From Puniceibacterium antarcticum (lineage in GTDB: Bacteria > Pseudomonadota > Alphaproteobacteria > Rhodobacterales > Rhodobacteraceae), in assembly GCF_002760615.1 (NCBI RefSeq), contig NZ_AWWI01000066.1:62001-126000 (forward strand): a stretch of 64,000 nucleotides of DNA, read 5' to 3'. Shown here in pieces: positions 40,874 through 49,898 of this stretch. Numbering within the stretch: position 1 is the stretch's first letter; the number at the start of each line of letters is the position of its first letter. The notes under the pieces are model-generated. The model did not search any database. It saw only the letters and a program-made list of their open reading frames with translations, and was not told the DNA's origin. Position numbers and translations under genes: made by a program.

Positions 40874-43777
40874 TCAGTCTTTAGGCCTTTTCCACAAGAG
40901 TTTGCCTGACCGGCGTTTATCCAGCGCAAGCAAATCCGGATTGCCGTTCTTTTTTGTCGGGTTGAAGGCCGTGATCGCATCCCAGAACCATTGGCCGATC
41001 TGATAGACGATCAGCAGGCCGCTGGCGCCATCCGTGCGGATGTAGCGGCGATCGACGATCAGCTCTTCCTGATCGCGGTCCACCTTGTCCGGGCGGCGCG
41101 CCACGCCAAGCCAGATTTCATCAGGGTCCATGATGGCTTCGGCCAGCAGCGGCGTCAGTGTCGCGCGTTCGCGCTTGCCAACCTTCCAGTCTCCTCTGGC
41201 ATTCCTGAACAGCGCGTCAGAAATCGGGATGCGCCCGCCTGCCTTGTCCTCAAAAAGCACCGCCCGCCCGATATCTGCCCCGAACGGCTGCAGGAAGCCA
41301 CGCACATAGTCTTCCTCGGACAGCCCTTCCTTCATTGGCTTTGAAGTGAAGGGGATGGGCGACGCCAGCAGATCGGCCAGAGGCTGTGGCGTGTCGATTT
41401 CGACAGCAAGCTTTGGATGTGTGAGGGACAGCCCGCCCGCCTCTTCGATCAGCGCAGAGGGCACAAGGCCGCGCTCCCACTTGTCGCCGGGCTGATAGTC
41501 CCAGCCATAGCCAACGCCCTTCGGCTTCTCTGACGGCAGGCCTGTGACCTTGTCGAGGATTGGTTCCATGATGATCTCGGGTGATCTGTCAGGCCCATCC
41601 TTGCCCAGGCGCTTCAGATCGCCTTTGGAAAGTGTGCGAACCCCGCAGCTGCAGGCCCAGTCGTTTGGCGGGAAGTGCGTCTCCCACCAGACATCGTCAT
41701 GCATCAATATCCGTCCATCCCAGGCAAGGTGCTGAGGGCGCGGATTGAGGGGCGTTCCGTTTTCGCCATGCCGATACTGCCAATAGGGGCGCAGGCGGAT
41801 CACATCTGGATCGCGCATCTGACGCAGGCGACCGGCCATATGGCTCGTGGCGATGTTGGTGGCAAAGATCGTGCGAATGCGCCAGTCGCGCCCGCCGTTG
41901 TAGGACCAGCCGTGTTTTTCGACGATCGCGTCAAAGTCCTTGGCAAAGGCCTTTTCATCCCAGGTGTCGATCGCGCGGGCCACCGCATTCTTGAAATCCT
42001 CGACCAGGGCGAGATCCGTGGCACCGGCCACAACGAACTTGCGGTCATGATCGCCGCGCAGGGTGTCCGTCCAGGTCTTCGATGGGGCGATGCGTTTCTG
42101 ACGCAGGAAGTCGATCTGCTCCAGAAAGGGTTGCGCGCTGACCTCTGTCGCAAAGCCAGCGGCATCTGCATCTTGAAACACCGCCTCGCGGCCTTCCCAT
42201 GCCGCCAGCTCCATCGCCTGTCCGAGGAGGCGCGCCTGGGCATCGGGCGTCCAGCGCGCGGCCAGCGCCAGCAGGTTGCGCATGGCCTGCGCCGGGTCCG
42301 CAATATCAACAGCGGTGCGAATGGCCTTCAGACGGCGGGTAAAGTGACCCTGGCTGAGCGCCATGAGCTGATTGGTGATCTGTGCGACCGGCCCGTTTTC
42401 ATCCGCCAGGCAGACATGGGTCAGGTCTTTTTTTTTGAGCGGATCGGAGGGATCGGCGAATTGAGGGGCCGGATCTGCTGACGTTTCACTTGGTGCGGAC
42501 ACCTTGAAGCGGGACGCCACCAGCCGATCAATCGTCCCGTCAGACAAACCATCCGTCAGACCGAAAGAGGTGATGTATTCGCGCGCATCGTCATCCTGTT
42601 CAAGCCGGGATGCGGTCGCGACAATCTTTGCCAAAGCAGCGTCCCCGGCCATTGCAGCCTCGGCCTTGGCCTTGCGGGTGGTTGCAGCTTCAGTTTCGTT
42701 CTCGGTGCGGGTGCGCCAGACGCTCGGCACAGCCGCACCGGGAACGTTGTAATCGACGATCCACGTCAGCAGCTGCTCGCGCAGGCTGTCCGACAGCAGA
42801 TCCCCGTCGCTGTCGACCAGGTTCTCCAGCATATCGGCATGAGTCTGAGACGCGGCCTTGGAACCGGACGTGCCGATATCGGTGGTCAGTGTTTCGCCGG
42901 TGACGCAGATTGAAATCTGCTTGTCCCAATACGTCAGAAATTCCTGATAGCTGACGGAGCCGCTGCGCGCAGCTTCGAGAAACTTTACGTCAGAGCCGAG
43001 CGGCATGACGACCGATGACGCCGTGCGGATGTCGTTCAGGGTGTTGATCATCCTGCGCTGCTCAGCCGGGTCATTCGTGTAAGGGCTGTAGGCAATCGCT
43101 GTGGGCCCTGCGAACTTTTCGAGGAAATACAGCCAGAATGCGATGTTTTCGCGTTTAAAGAAGACCGGCCAGAACAGGCGCGTCCCGAGGCCGAGGCCAT
43201 AAGGATTGTTGCCCTTCACGCCATGACGATGCACGATGAACTTGCGATCGGGCAGCTCCTCGCCCAGCATGACGTTTGTGTGGGTCAGCAGGCGCGGACG
43301 CCAATCGTGCCCAAAGACGAACCGGCGCTGATCATGGGCCACAACGTCGATGGGCATGATCCGGTTGCCCTCCCGTCCCCAGACCACCTCACAGATCGCA
43401 AAGCCCTTCAACGTCGCATCGAGCAGATCCTCGCAGATCCGATCAAACGGCAAAGCCTTCAGGCAGTCGCGCACCACCTCTGCCGCTTCGACATCCCGAG
43501 GCGCGTCCGAGGCCGGGTTCACTTCCCATTCCCGGGCCAGCAAGGTCTTCTTTCTTTTCTGCAGCATGGCAAAGGCATGAGTGTCGCGCTCGATCTCATC
43601 ATAAAGCTTGAGGCCCTTGCCCCCGCCACGCTGCAGCAATGTGTCATCGAGCGGCTGCAGAACCGTGCTGAAGTATGGAATCGTGATGTCGTTCCGGGCG
43701 GTCGCGACAAGAGTGCCGGACTGTGCCGACAGGTTCTTGCGTTTGGATTTCCCCAGTTTGTCGTTCGTGACCTTCAT
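40874..43777 (-). CDS. Portal (DUF935) - head protein F fusion with C-terminal PBECR2-like nuclease domain
   Basis: The protein is 967 aa, where Mu has two genes. Residues ~1-480 are a Mu gp29/DUF935 portal (FKRENIAFWLYFLEKFAGPTAIA). Residues ~600-745 match the phage head morphogenesis (gpF) domain (TRRLKAIRT, FATNIATSHMAGRLRQMRD, WACSCGVRTLS). Residues ~812-967 (LSEEDYVRGFLQPFG, PISDALFRNARGDWKVGKRERAT, LLAEAIMDPDEIWLGV, RRSGKLLWKRPKD) look like PBECR2, a toxin-type RNase fold found on phage polyvalent proteins. The ATG overlaps the terminase stop by 4 bp. The frame is continuous over all three parts. Confidence 0.85.
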   Translation of the reverse strand: MKVTNDKLGKSKRKNLSAQSGTLVATARNDITIPYFSTVLQPLDDTLLQRGGGKGLKLYDEIERDTHAFAMLQKRKKTLLAREWEVNPASDAPRDVEAAEVVRDCLKALPFDRICEDLLDATLKGFAICEVVWGREGNRIMPIDVVAHDQRRFVFGHDWRPRLLTHTNVMLGEELPDRKFIVHRHGVKGNNPYGLGLGTRLFWPVFFKRENIAFWLYFLEKFAGPTAIAYSPYTNDPAEQRRMINTLNDIRTASSVVMPLGSDVKFLEAARSGSVSYQEFLTYWDKQISICVTGETLTTDIGTSGSKAASQTHADMLENLVDSDGDLLSDSLREQLLTWIVDYNVPGAAVPSVWRTRTENETEAATTRKAKAEAAMAGDAALAKIVATASRLEQDDDAREYITSFGLTDGLSDGTIDRLVASRFKVSAPSETSADPAPQFADPSDPLKKKDLTHVCLADENGPVAQITNQLMALSQGHFTRRLKAIRTAVDIADPAQAMRNLLALAARWTPDAQARLLGQAMELAAWEGREAVFQDADAAGFATEVSAQPFLEQIDFLRQKRIAPSKTWTDTLRGDHDRKFVVAGATDLALVEDFKNAVARAIDTWDEKAFAKDFDAIVEKHGWSYNGGRDWRIRTIFATNIATSHMAGRLRQMRDPDVIRLRPYWQYRHGENGTPLNPRPQHLAWDGRILMHDDVWWETHFPPNDWACSCGVRTLSKGDLKRLGKDGPDRSPEIIMEPILDKVTGLPSEKPKGVGYGWDYQPGDKWERGLVPSALIEEAGGLSLTHPKLAVEIDTPQPLADLLASPIPFTSKPMKEGLSEEDYVRGFLQPFGADIGRAVLFEDKAGGRIPISDALFRNARGDWKVGKRERATLTPLLAEAIMDPDEIWLGVARRPDKVDRDQEELIVDRRYIRTDGASGLLIVYQIGQWFWDAITAFNPTKKNGNPDLLALDKRRSGKLLWKRPKD

Positions 43778-45426
43778 AGCCTGTAGTCTCCCAATCTGCC
43801 GGAGCTGCCCGACTGCGATGTCATGATCCCGCCACCGCCACCCGCGACCCCGCCGGAATAGTGCAGAGCGTTCTGCCAGAGCATGTCGAGGCAATCCGGC
43901 CCGTCATCATGATCGGCATTCGGCCACTGCTGGAGCTGATCGATCAGCGTTGTATGGCCCATGTTGAACCGGATAAGCCCGGCCGCGACGGGCGGCTGCA
44001 GGCGCTCGATGCGCAGGTCCTTGTCCGTGTGCGGAATGATCGGGATGGCGGATATCCCGACGCCCTGCTTTGAAGCTTCGGTCATCAGAGTGGTTCGCAG
44101 AAATTCCTGAAACTGTACCGCCTCGATGAACCAGAGCATGCAGCGATATTCGCGCTGCATGGCAATCGTGTCCGACACGATGATGTCTGGCAGGCGGCGG
44201 CGGATCGACGCCTCGATGATATCGAGCCGCCCGGTCATCCGATCATACCCTCCTACCAGGATGGCTGAAGGATCGCGGCCCTTGCCCGCCTTGCCAAGCG
44301 ACGGGTCAACCGCGCCGAAAAAGACCAGATCCGGCTTGCGCGCAGACCAATAGATCAGTTTGGTAAACGGGTTGCCGTCAGACAGAGGCTTGTTCTGGTA
44401 TTCGCTCTGGAAGGCATCATGCGAGGCCGCACGTTCCAGCATGAGGAACAGCAGCGGCTGCACCGCAGGCCAGTTAACGACTGCCCCTGCATCCATCTGG
44501 TCGCGGCGCTTTGCATAAAAGGCGCGGGCCGCGTCTTCACCTTCGTTCTGATAGACCTCTTCGAACAGATCCCAGAGGTCCATCCGATCGGGCCAGCTGA
44601 CGATCGCCTGAAACTCGGTGACCTTCCAGACAGGCGACTTTGCTGCGCGGACCAGAACGGCATCAAAGTGCAGCACGGTTCCGACCCAGATCACATCCAT
44701 CGAGCCATCCGGCGGCCCGACCTTGAGCGCCGCACGGGCAATCCAGCTTTCGAGCTTCTTGCGCTGGTCGGGAGAGCGCACGTTCTCGTCGTTTTCGAGA
44801 TCGTCAAAGAACATCAGGTCGGGGCGAAACGGACCATGACGGCGGCCCCGGATCTTCTTTGCCGCACCAAGGCCCTCTATGCGGATGCCGTTGCGGGTGA
44901 CGATCTCACCCTCCCGCCAGATCCGCCCGGCCCCGCAGGCGTTCTCAAAATCGTATTTCAGGCGGGCATTGCTGGTCAGCTCGGCTTTGAGGGCTTCAAC
45001 CAGGAGCGCTGCCTGCTCATAGACGTCGCAGACCTCAAGAATATACTTTTTGCGGCCAGTGACGATGCAGTAGAGCGCAAACCCGAGGGACAGGTGGGTC
45101 GATTTCGAGGAGCCACGCGGCGCAATGAACAGATCCCTGACGCCTCGGGCACTCGCAAGGATCTCGGGGACGCGGGCAAAGATGTGCTTGTGAAAAAGGC
45201 TGTGTTCGCCTTTGACGTAATGGGGCAGATAGGTCTCCATGAAGAACTGGAAGCCAGTATCCGGATCAGCGACGGATTTCTGACGCACCGCCCGTGCCGC
45301 CGCATCGGCGGGAAAGGCGGAAACTGACAGATCGATCCAGCGGGCAAAGCCTTCGGCCATCTCCGCAAGTGACTCGCGAAAATCCTTGGCGCTGATCGCG
45401 GCCTTGAGGCGCGGCGGCTTGCTCAT
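43774..45426 (-). CDS. Large terminase subunit (Mu gp28-like)
   Basis: The protein is 550 aa. Walker A is APRGSSKST (residues ~102-110), Walker B LMFFDDLEN (~204-212), and the RNase-H-like nuclease domain starts at FFGAVDPSLGKAGKGRDPS near residue 365 with its first metal Asp. It packages phage DNA headful from integrated copies. It overlaps DUF1804 upstream and the portal fusion downstream by 4 bp each. Confidence 0.93.
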   Translation of the reverse strand: MSKPPRLKAAISAKDFRESLAEMAEGFARWIDLSVSAFPADAAARAVRQKSVADPDTGFQFFMETYLPHYVKGEHSLFHKHIFARVPEILASARGVRDLFIAPRGSSKSTHLSLGFALYCIVTGRKKYILEVCDVYEQAALLVEALKAELTSNARLKYDFENACGAGRIWREGEIVTRNGIRIEGLGAAKKIRGRRHGPFRPDLMFFDDLENDENVRSPDQRKKLESWIARAALKVGPPDGSMDVIWVGTVLHFDAVLVRAAKSPVWKVTEFQAIVSWPDRMDLWDLFEEVYQNEGEDAARAFYAKRRDQMDAGAVVNWPAVQPLLFLMLERAASHDAFQSEYQNKPLSDGNPFTKLIYWSARKPDLVFFGAVDPSLGKAGKGRDPSAILVGGYDRMTGRLDIIEASIRRRLPDIIVSDTIAMQREYRCMLWFIEAVQFQEFLRTTLMTEASKQGVGISAIPIIPHTDKDLRIERLQPPVAAGLIRFNMGHTTLIDQLQQWPNADHDDGPDCLDMLWQNALHYSGGVAGGGGGIMTSQSGSSGRLGDYRL

Positions 45427-45920
45427 GTGGCGTAAAGCTCCGTGAGGCGATCGCCAAACGGCTCGATGATCTCAATGATGGCGGATGCGTGCTGGGGGTA
45501 GTTCTCTTGGACGAAGCGCAGCAGCTCCTGAAGGACGTGTTGCGCAACGCCGAGTTCGGAGACTTTCGGTGCTAGCTTTCCGGCGGCAGAGGTCATCTTG
45601 GTCATGGCATCGGCCAAAGAGACCAGGTGCTTGACCTTCAGCTCCGTTGTGCCTTCTCCGCCCTTGATGTCTTCCAGCAGCGTCTGGGCCATCATCATGA
45701 AGTCTTCGACCACCGAGGAGACCACCGTTTCGATCCCTTCCCCTGCTATGATCGAGGCAGAGCGCGCGATGTCCCAGTTGTCGCCATCCTGCAGGGCCTT
45801 TTTCTTCCAGCGCGCAAAGGTCGCGACGTGGACGCCATGCGCCAAGGCAATGGTGGTGCCATTCATGCGGCGGTAAACATAGTCCGAGCGGGCCTTGCGG
45901 CGCTTTTCGTCACGGGTCAA
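45423..45920 (-). CDS. DUF1804 protein, putative small terminase subunit
   Basis: The protein is 165 aa. The N-terminal ~65 residues are a helix-turn-helix (KARSDYVYRRMNGTTIALAHGVHVATFARWKKKALQDG) and the rest is helical. Mu-like phages carry this family directly before the large terminase, where it likely recognises the packaging site. The start is a TTG with AAAGGA eight bases upstream; no better codon is in frame. Confidence 0.8.
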   Translation of the reverse strand: MTRDEKRRKARSDYVYRRMNGTTIALAHGVHVATFARWKKKALQDGDNWDIARSASIIAGEGIETVVSSVVEDFMMMAQTLLEDIKGGEGTTELKVKHLVSLADAMTKMTSAAGKLAPKVSELGVAQHVLQELLRFVQENYPQHASAIIEIIEPFGDRLTELYAT

Positions 45921-46032
45921 TGCGAGGTCCTTTACGCAATGTTTCCCCCGCCCGGTGCATGGCGGGGCGGAGGAAACTGGAAACGAGCCGGTGAGGATTG
46001 ATCAAAGCACGCGGCCTCTTCAAGCTGTGAGC

Positions 46033-47070
46033 TTACAGCGTTTTTCCGGAGCGGTGATCCTGGACGCGGGCACTGCCGGAGCGCCAGGACTGCCAGGCGA
46101 CGAAGAGACCGACCGCGATGGTGCCGCCGCCGACCAGTGGGCCATGGGTGCTGAGGATACCCGCGAGCGGTCCTGCGATCGCATTGACCTCATCCACCTT
46201 GCCCGACAGTTCATTGACCAGGGCCAGCACACCGCCGCCCGTCAGGGTCAGGCCCGCGAGGCCGTTTGATACCGAAGCTGTGGCGATGCGGCTGCCATTG
46301 CCAGCAAGGGACAGGAGCGAGGCCGCTGTACGTTCCGGCGCCAGCGCGCGGACGGCTTGCGCGGCAATGGCCTCGGCAGTGACAGGTCCAACCTTGCCGT
46401 CAGTGACAAGGTCATGATCCGCCTGAAGCGCCATCACGGCATCGCGCAGCAGCTTGCCAAAAATGCCGTCAATTGCGCCGGGCTGATAGCCCAGTTCCTT
46501 CAGCTCCTGCTGCAACACGCGGACTTTTGGTCCACGGTCGCCAAATTTGACGAGCCCAATCGGAACGTCAGGGGTGCCGATACCAGTGCCAGCAGCTGCT
46601 TCGGTGGTGTTCACCCAACCCATGGGTCGCATAGGCATTGGCATTCGCCCTTTCATATCAAGACCAAGGACGTTGCGATAATCGAAAACCGGGCATGTCT
46701 TGTTTGCGACTTCGCAATGACCATGAAAGGTGACGTTGCCCTGGTAGGCGCGGTTGATCTGATCGCAAAGGTCACGCAGAGCGTCAAACTGCTCTTGGGT
46801 GAATTTGTCCACGGCAAGACCATGCAGGCAGATCGCGATGGTGCGGGTGTTGTTTCCGCCCTGGGCGGCGGGGACCTTTTCAAGGTCGCGCCCATCTTCG
46901 ACAAGGGCGGATTTTCGGATGAAGAGATGGTAGCCGATGCCGCTCCATCCGCGCTCACGGTGCAAGCGGTCCATCGTGGCCGCGTTGTCGTGTTCGGGAT
47001 TATCCGATGCCGAGCAATGGATGAAGACGCGGCTCACGGGGCGGTTTGGCTTGGTGAAAATGAAGGACAT
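46033..47070 (-). CDS. Endolysin: N-acetylmuramoyl-L-alanine amidase with PG-binding domain and C-terminal membrane helix
   Basis: The protein is 345 aa. Residues ~10-130 are an Amidase_2-type domain (VFIHCSASDNP with the first zinc His, GYHLFIRK, CLHGLAVDKFT, FHGHCEVANKTCPVFDY). Residues ~170-235 are a PG_binding_1 repeat (GPKVRVLQQELKELGYQPG). The C-terminal ~110 residues end in a membrane helix (HGPLVGGGTIAVGLFVAW) not usual for an endolysin, suggesting membrane tethering or a fused holin-like part. It is the first gene after Mor and has a dyad operator candidate 58 bp upstream. GAGG precedes the ATG. Confidence 0.88.
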   Translation of the reverse strand: MSFIFTKPNRPVSRVFIHCSASDNPEHDNAATMDRLHRERGWSGIGYHLFIRKSALVEDGRDLEKVPAAQGGNNTRTIAICLHGLAVDKFTQEQFDALRDLCDQINRAYQGNVTFHGHCEVANKTCPVFDYRNVLGLDMKGRMPMPMRPMGWVNTTEAAAGTGIGTPDVPIGLVKFGDRGPKVRVLQQELKELGYQPGAIDGIFGKLLRDAVMALQADHDLVTDGKVGPVTAEAIAAQAVRALAPERTAASLLSLAGNGSRIATASVSNGLAGLTLTGGGVLALVNELSGKVDEVNAIAGPLAGILSTHGPLVGGGTIAVGLFVAWQSWRSGSARVQDHRSGKTL

Positions 47071-47127
47071 CGGGTTTCCTCGGTTCAGAGTTGACTCTGT
47101 TCGAGGTTTGCCTGAAGCGGCGCAGCA

Positions 47128-47151
47128 ACTGGACCGGACCTATGTCCGGCC
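47128..47151 (-). promoter_or_regulatory. Late-operon dyad, copy 1 (upstream of endolysin)
   Basis: The minus-strand core CCGGACATAGGTCCGG lies two bases after the Mor stop and 58 bp before the endolysin ATG. The 24-bp element is matched at 22 positions by the copy at 39968-39991. Mu Mor and C bind dyads upstream of weak promoters, so this is a candidate activator site for the lysis-packaging operon. No convincing -35 is visible, as expected for an activated promoter. Confidence 0.5.
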
Positions 47152-47153
47152 CG

Positions 47154-47555
47154 TCAATCCTCAAAGAAATTGAGGTTGAGCTGGCGCTTGTCGGTGCGGA
47201 CTTTCCGATTGGCCACGCGGCGGACATGCCGCCCTGATATGCCAAGGCGTTCGGCAATTTCATTGCGAGTGAGGCCGTCGGCCTCCAACTCAGCAATCTG
47301 ACGTTTAACGGACTGACCGCGCGCATGCGGAATGTAGATTTCGGTGCTTCCCAGAAACTGGCAGAATGCGCGAGCCTGCTCCTCCCCAAGGGCTGCTATG
47401 ATCTTGTGGCCGGGCTTGGGAACTTTCGGAAATCGCCTTTGCTGTCCGCCGAAATGCGCCATCAGCTTCAACGCCACGGGCATTCCGAAGATCTCTGCCA
47501 CGTCGACCAGCGACGGTGGGATATCATCAATGCGGACAGGAAGGTTCTCAGACAT
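47154..47555 (-). CDS. Mor-family middle/late transcription activator
   Basis: The protein is 133 aa. The N-terminal part (IPPSLVDVAEIFGMPVALKLMAHFGGQQRRFPKVP) is the Mor dimerisation region and the C-terminal part has a helix-turn-helix (GLTRNEIAERLGISGRHVRRV). Mor switches on late genes by contacting RNA polymerase. It is the last early gene and its presumed target lies immediately downstream. Start chosen with AGGA eight bases upstream; an ATG at 47591 lacks a site. Confidence 0.9.
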   Translation of the reverse strand: MSENLPVRIDDIPPSLVDVAEIFGMPVALKLMAHFGGQQRRFPKVPKPGHKIIAALGEEQARAFCQFLGSTEIYIPHARGQSVKRQIAELEADGLTRNEIAERLGISGRHVRRVANRKVRTDKRQLNLNFFED

Positions 47556-47618
47556 CACAGATGTCCTGCCGATCAAGGAGATCAGCGCCATGCAAACCGT
47601 GATGGAAGGGCCAGCTGC

Positions 47619-48041
47619 TCACTTGCGGGCCTTTCCACGACGTTCCATGGCCTTCAACGCCTCTATCACCGGGGTGGCCTCGGCGTAGCTGAGAAGATCC
47701 GGATCGATAGTGATCGTGGTGTCGCCCGGGGCAACGATGCCCTGGCAAAAGGCCCGCAGGGCGGTGCGTGATCCGTCCTGGATGACATCAAGCTTTTTGC
47801 AGGAACTCCACAGCGCCCAGATTAAGCGCACGTAGGGCCGGGTGGAGGCTGGCAGGCGCTTGCCCCCGGCCTTCACCCGAAACCCCAGACGTTTCAGCTC
47901 CTTGATCACTTCGTCCTTCTGTCCGCCCGACATGACGCGCAGAGAAGCCTTCCCGGTCACACGGCAGAGCATCGCGCGGTAGTCATCCTCCTCCAGACCG
48001 AGCTGAGCTTTGGCGATGTTGATGATGGCATTGTGGTTCAT
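47619..48041 (-). CDS. GemA/gp16-family regulatory protein
   Basis: The protein is 140 aa. NIAKAQLGLEEDDYRAMLCRVTGKASLRVMS and LKRLGFRVK are the family signature (DUF1018); the rest is helical. GemA of Mu alters host gene expression and DNA relaxation early in the lytic cycle. It lies next to Mor, as in Mu. Confidence 0.88.
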   Translation of the reverse strand: MNHNAIINIAKAQLGLEEDDYRAMLCRVTGKASLRVMSGGQKDEVIKELKRLGFRVKAGGKRLPASTRPYVRLIWALWSSCKKLDVIQDGSRTALRAFCQGIVAPGDTTITIDPDLLSYAEATPVIEALKAMERRGKARK

Positions 48042-48044
48042 GGT

Positions 48045-48719
48045 TCAGTCCGAACCGATGCGGGACACAGGGCGACCGGCGTTGACACCCCGCGAAATGT
48101 TCACACGACTGCCAGCCGCGTATCCCGCTGCAGCAGCGCTGCCGAAACGCATCTTCTTGCTCGACGTCGCGGAGGATGTCGTTCCCGGCATGCGTATTTG
48201 CAGGACCTCCTTTGCCTTTTCAAAGGCTTCATCCGATACAGAGGCCGCGAACATCTCCAAAAGGCGCTGACGCAGGCGAAACACCAAAGCTGCGGTAAAG
48301 TCGTGCGCCGCCGCGCGTCGCGTCCCGACAGTACGGCGCCGCTTGTACTCGCGAGATGCCTTGAAGGTCAGGATTTCCCGATCGATGCTCCGATTCAGAA
48401 CCTCAACCAGATAGCAGGCGATCTCCGGCCCTGGCGCATGCCCGATGAAGGTCACGACCGGGTCCCAACTGGTGTCCAATACAGGCGCAGAGTTGGTGCA
48501 TCGGCCAATCGTGCCCCAAAGGGGATCTCGGGGTGAATGACCTTTGGTCCGGATAGGGGCTGCCTGCTCGTCGAACTCGACATCCTCTTGCGAGACGCCG
48601 TGCTCAAGCATCAGCTGCGCCGCCTTTTGGGCCGCTGCCAGTGCCTCGGCCTCCGAAGCCCCGACATTGCCAGCCTTGCTCAACAGCGCGGCAATCTTCT
48701 TGCGAATATCCTCACCCAT
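48045..48719 (-). CDS. DUF2786 domain protein
   Basis: The protein is 224 aa. The N-terminal ~45 residues (IRKKIAALLSKAGNVGASEAEALAAAQKAAQLMLEHGVS) are the DUF2786 helical repeat and the remainder resembles the DUF7168 tail that often accompanies it. Such proteins are frequent in transposable phages, with unknown function. It overlaps the upstream gene by 8 bp and stops 3 bp before gemA. Confidence 0.8.
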   Translation of the reverse strand: MGEDIRKKIAALLSKAGNVGASEAEALAAAQKAAQLMLEHGVSQEDVEFDEQAAPIRTKGHSPRDPLWGTIGRCTNSAPVLDTSWDPVVTFIGHAPGPEIACYLVEVLNRSIDREILTFKASREYKRRRTVGTRRAAAHDFTAALVFRLRQRLLEMFAASVSDEAFEKAKEVLQIRMPGTTSSATSSKKMRFGSAAAAGYAAGSRVNISRGVNAGRPVSRIGSD

Positions 48720-49488
48720 GAGTGCACCGCGCGCAAAGGCCGTCGCTGTCTGCACAGGGCTTGAACTGCCGGTCGCACAGACGGCATGATTCGGTATCGC
48801 CATCCGAACGTCTGCGTTGCTTGTTGGCCCATTTTCCGCGCAGTGACGGAAACTTGAAGCCCATATCGGCGGCGACATCCTTGACGGTTTCCCCGGCGCG
48901 TATCCGCAAAAATGCCGTTTCAAGATCAGGTTCACCGGAAACAGCCGGCAAATTGGTCTGGACGTCTTCGATCGTTGCCGGTGTGTTGTCTGCGATGTGT
49001 TTGGCCCACTTGCTCTTGAGCAGGTGAAGGGGGACGCGCAGATCATCTGCGACAGCGCCGATTTTTTCGCCCTGGTCGATCCGCTCAAATGCCAGATCGA
49101 AATCAACATGGCTGCTTGACGCGACAGGCCCTGCTGGTTCGTCCTGGACCGGCGTCGGCTGGACTGCCTGAGCCACCGATCCGTGCAGTTCGGCGCGGGT
49201 CATGGCGTGATCATGCGGCGCTTCTGTGGGTTGGGATGCGGGCTCTGCATATTCATCCCACATCGGCTTCGAAATGGGCCGGTACGGGTCATGTGAGTAG
49301 CGTACACCTCCTATTCTTACGTTGCGCACCAGTTTGAAAGGGGGCGTTTCCGCGTCGCCATGTTCCACGAGGATGCCGCAAATCCGATCGGCATGGATGC
49401 GATCGACAAACGTGGCGATTACAGTGGGAATATTCTCGACGAGGTCGACGGTTCCGTCGGCTCGATCGCGCAGTTCGTATCCAGTCAT
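48712..49488 (-). CDS. Early phage protein with C-terminal zinc-finger-like motif
   Basis: The protein is 258 aa. No whole-length family recognised. Two similar helical modules occur near residues 128-155 (DFDLAFERIDQGEKIGAVADDLRVPLHLLKSKW) and 190-215 (DLETAFLRIRAGETVKDVAADMGFKFPSLRGKW), which look like helix-turn-helix repeats. It ends in CRLCDRQFKPCADSDGLCARC, a cysteine cluster able to bind zinc. It is probably a DNA-binding early regulator. Internal repeat and zinc cluster seen directly; role inferred. Confidence 0.65.
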   Translation of the reverse strand: MTGYELRDRADGTVDLVENIPTVIATFVDRIHADRICGILVEHGDAETPPFKLVRNVRIGGVRYSHDPYRPISKPMWDEYAEPASQPTEAPHDHAMTRAELHGSVAQAVQPTPVQDEPAGPVASSSHVDFDLAFERIDQGEKIGAVADDLRVPLHLLKSKWAKHIADNTPATIEDVQTNLPAVSGEPDLETAFLRIRAGETVKDVAADMGFKFPSLRGKWANKQRRRSDGDTESCRLCDRQFKPCADSDGLCARCTHG

Positions 49489-49570
49489 GACTTTGTCTCC
49501 AGCTGCTCATCAGGACGGGGCCACAACACCCCGCCGACCGGCCCTGCTGGGGCCGGTTTCGCGTCAAGTG

Positions 49571-49846
49571 TCAGGATTTCTTGACGGCCTTGCTGGCCCG
49601 GAAAACCATGGTGCGGCTCTCGGGGATCTGGATCGTCTCACCGGTCGAAGGGTTGCGGCCCTGGCGGGCCTTACGTGTGCGCGCTTCGAACTGACCAAAG
49701 CTGGCAAGGGCAACCTTTTCACCGTCGTCGGTGTAGGACTGGATGCGTGACAGGACGGCGTCGACCACTTCCGCCGTCTTGGTTTTGGGAAGACCGACAT
49801 CTTGCGAGATGGTTTCGATCAGGATGGCTTTGGTTATTTTGCTCAT
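49571..49846 (-). CDS. HU-family DNA-binding protein
   Basis: The protein is 91 aa, full HU length. SKITKAILIETISQDVGLPKTKTAEVVDAVLSRIQ and the DNA-embracing arm region GRNPSTGETIQIPESRTMVFRASK are intact. GGAGG lies five bases before the ATG. Host HU is a cofactor in Mu transpososome assembly, so a phage copy could serve its own transposition. This is inference. Confidence 0.92.
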   Translation of the reverse strand: MSKITKAILIETISQDVGLPKTKTAEVVDAVLSRIQSYTDDGEKVALASFGQFEARTRKARQGRNPSTGETIQIPESRTMVFRASKAVKKS

Positions 49847-49898
49847 GATATCCTCCGAGCGTTGATGTGCCTCGCACAATGCGGGGCATCGGGTAATG

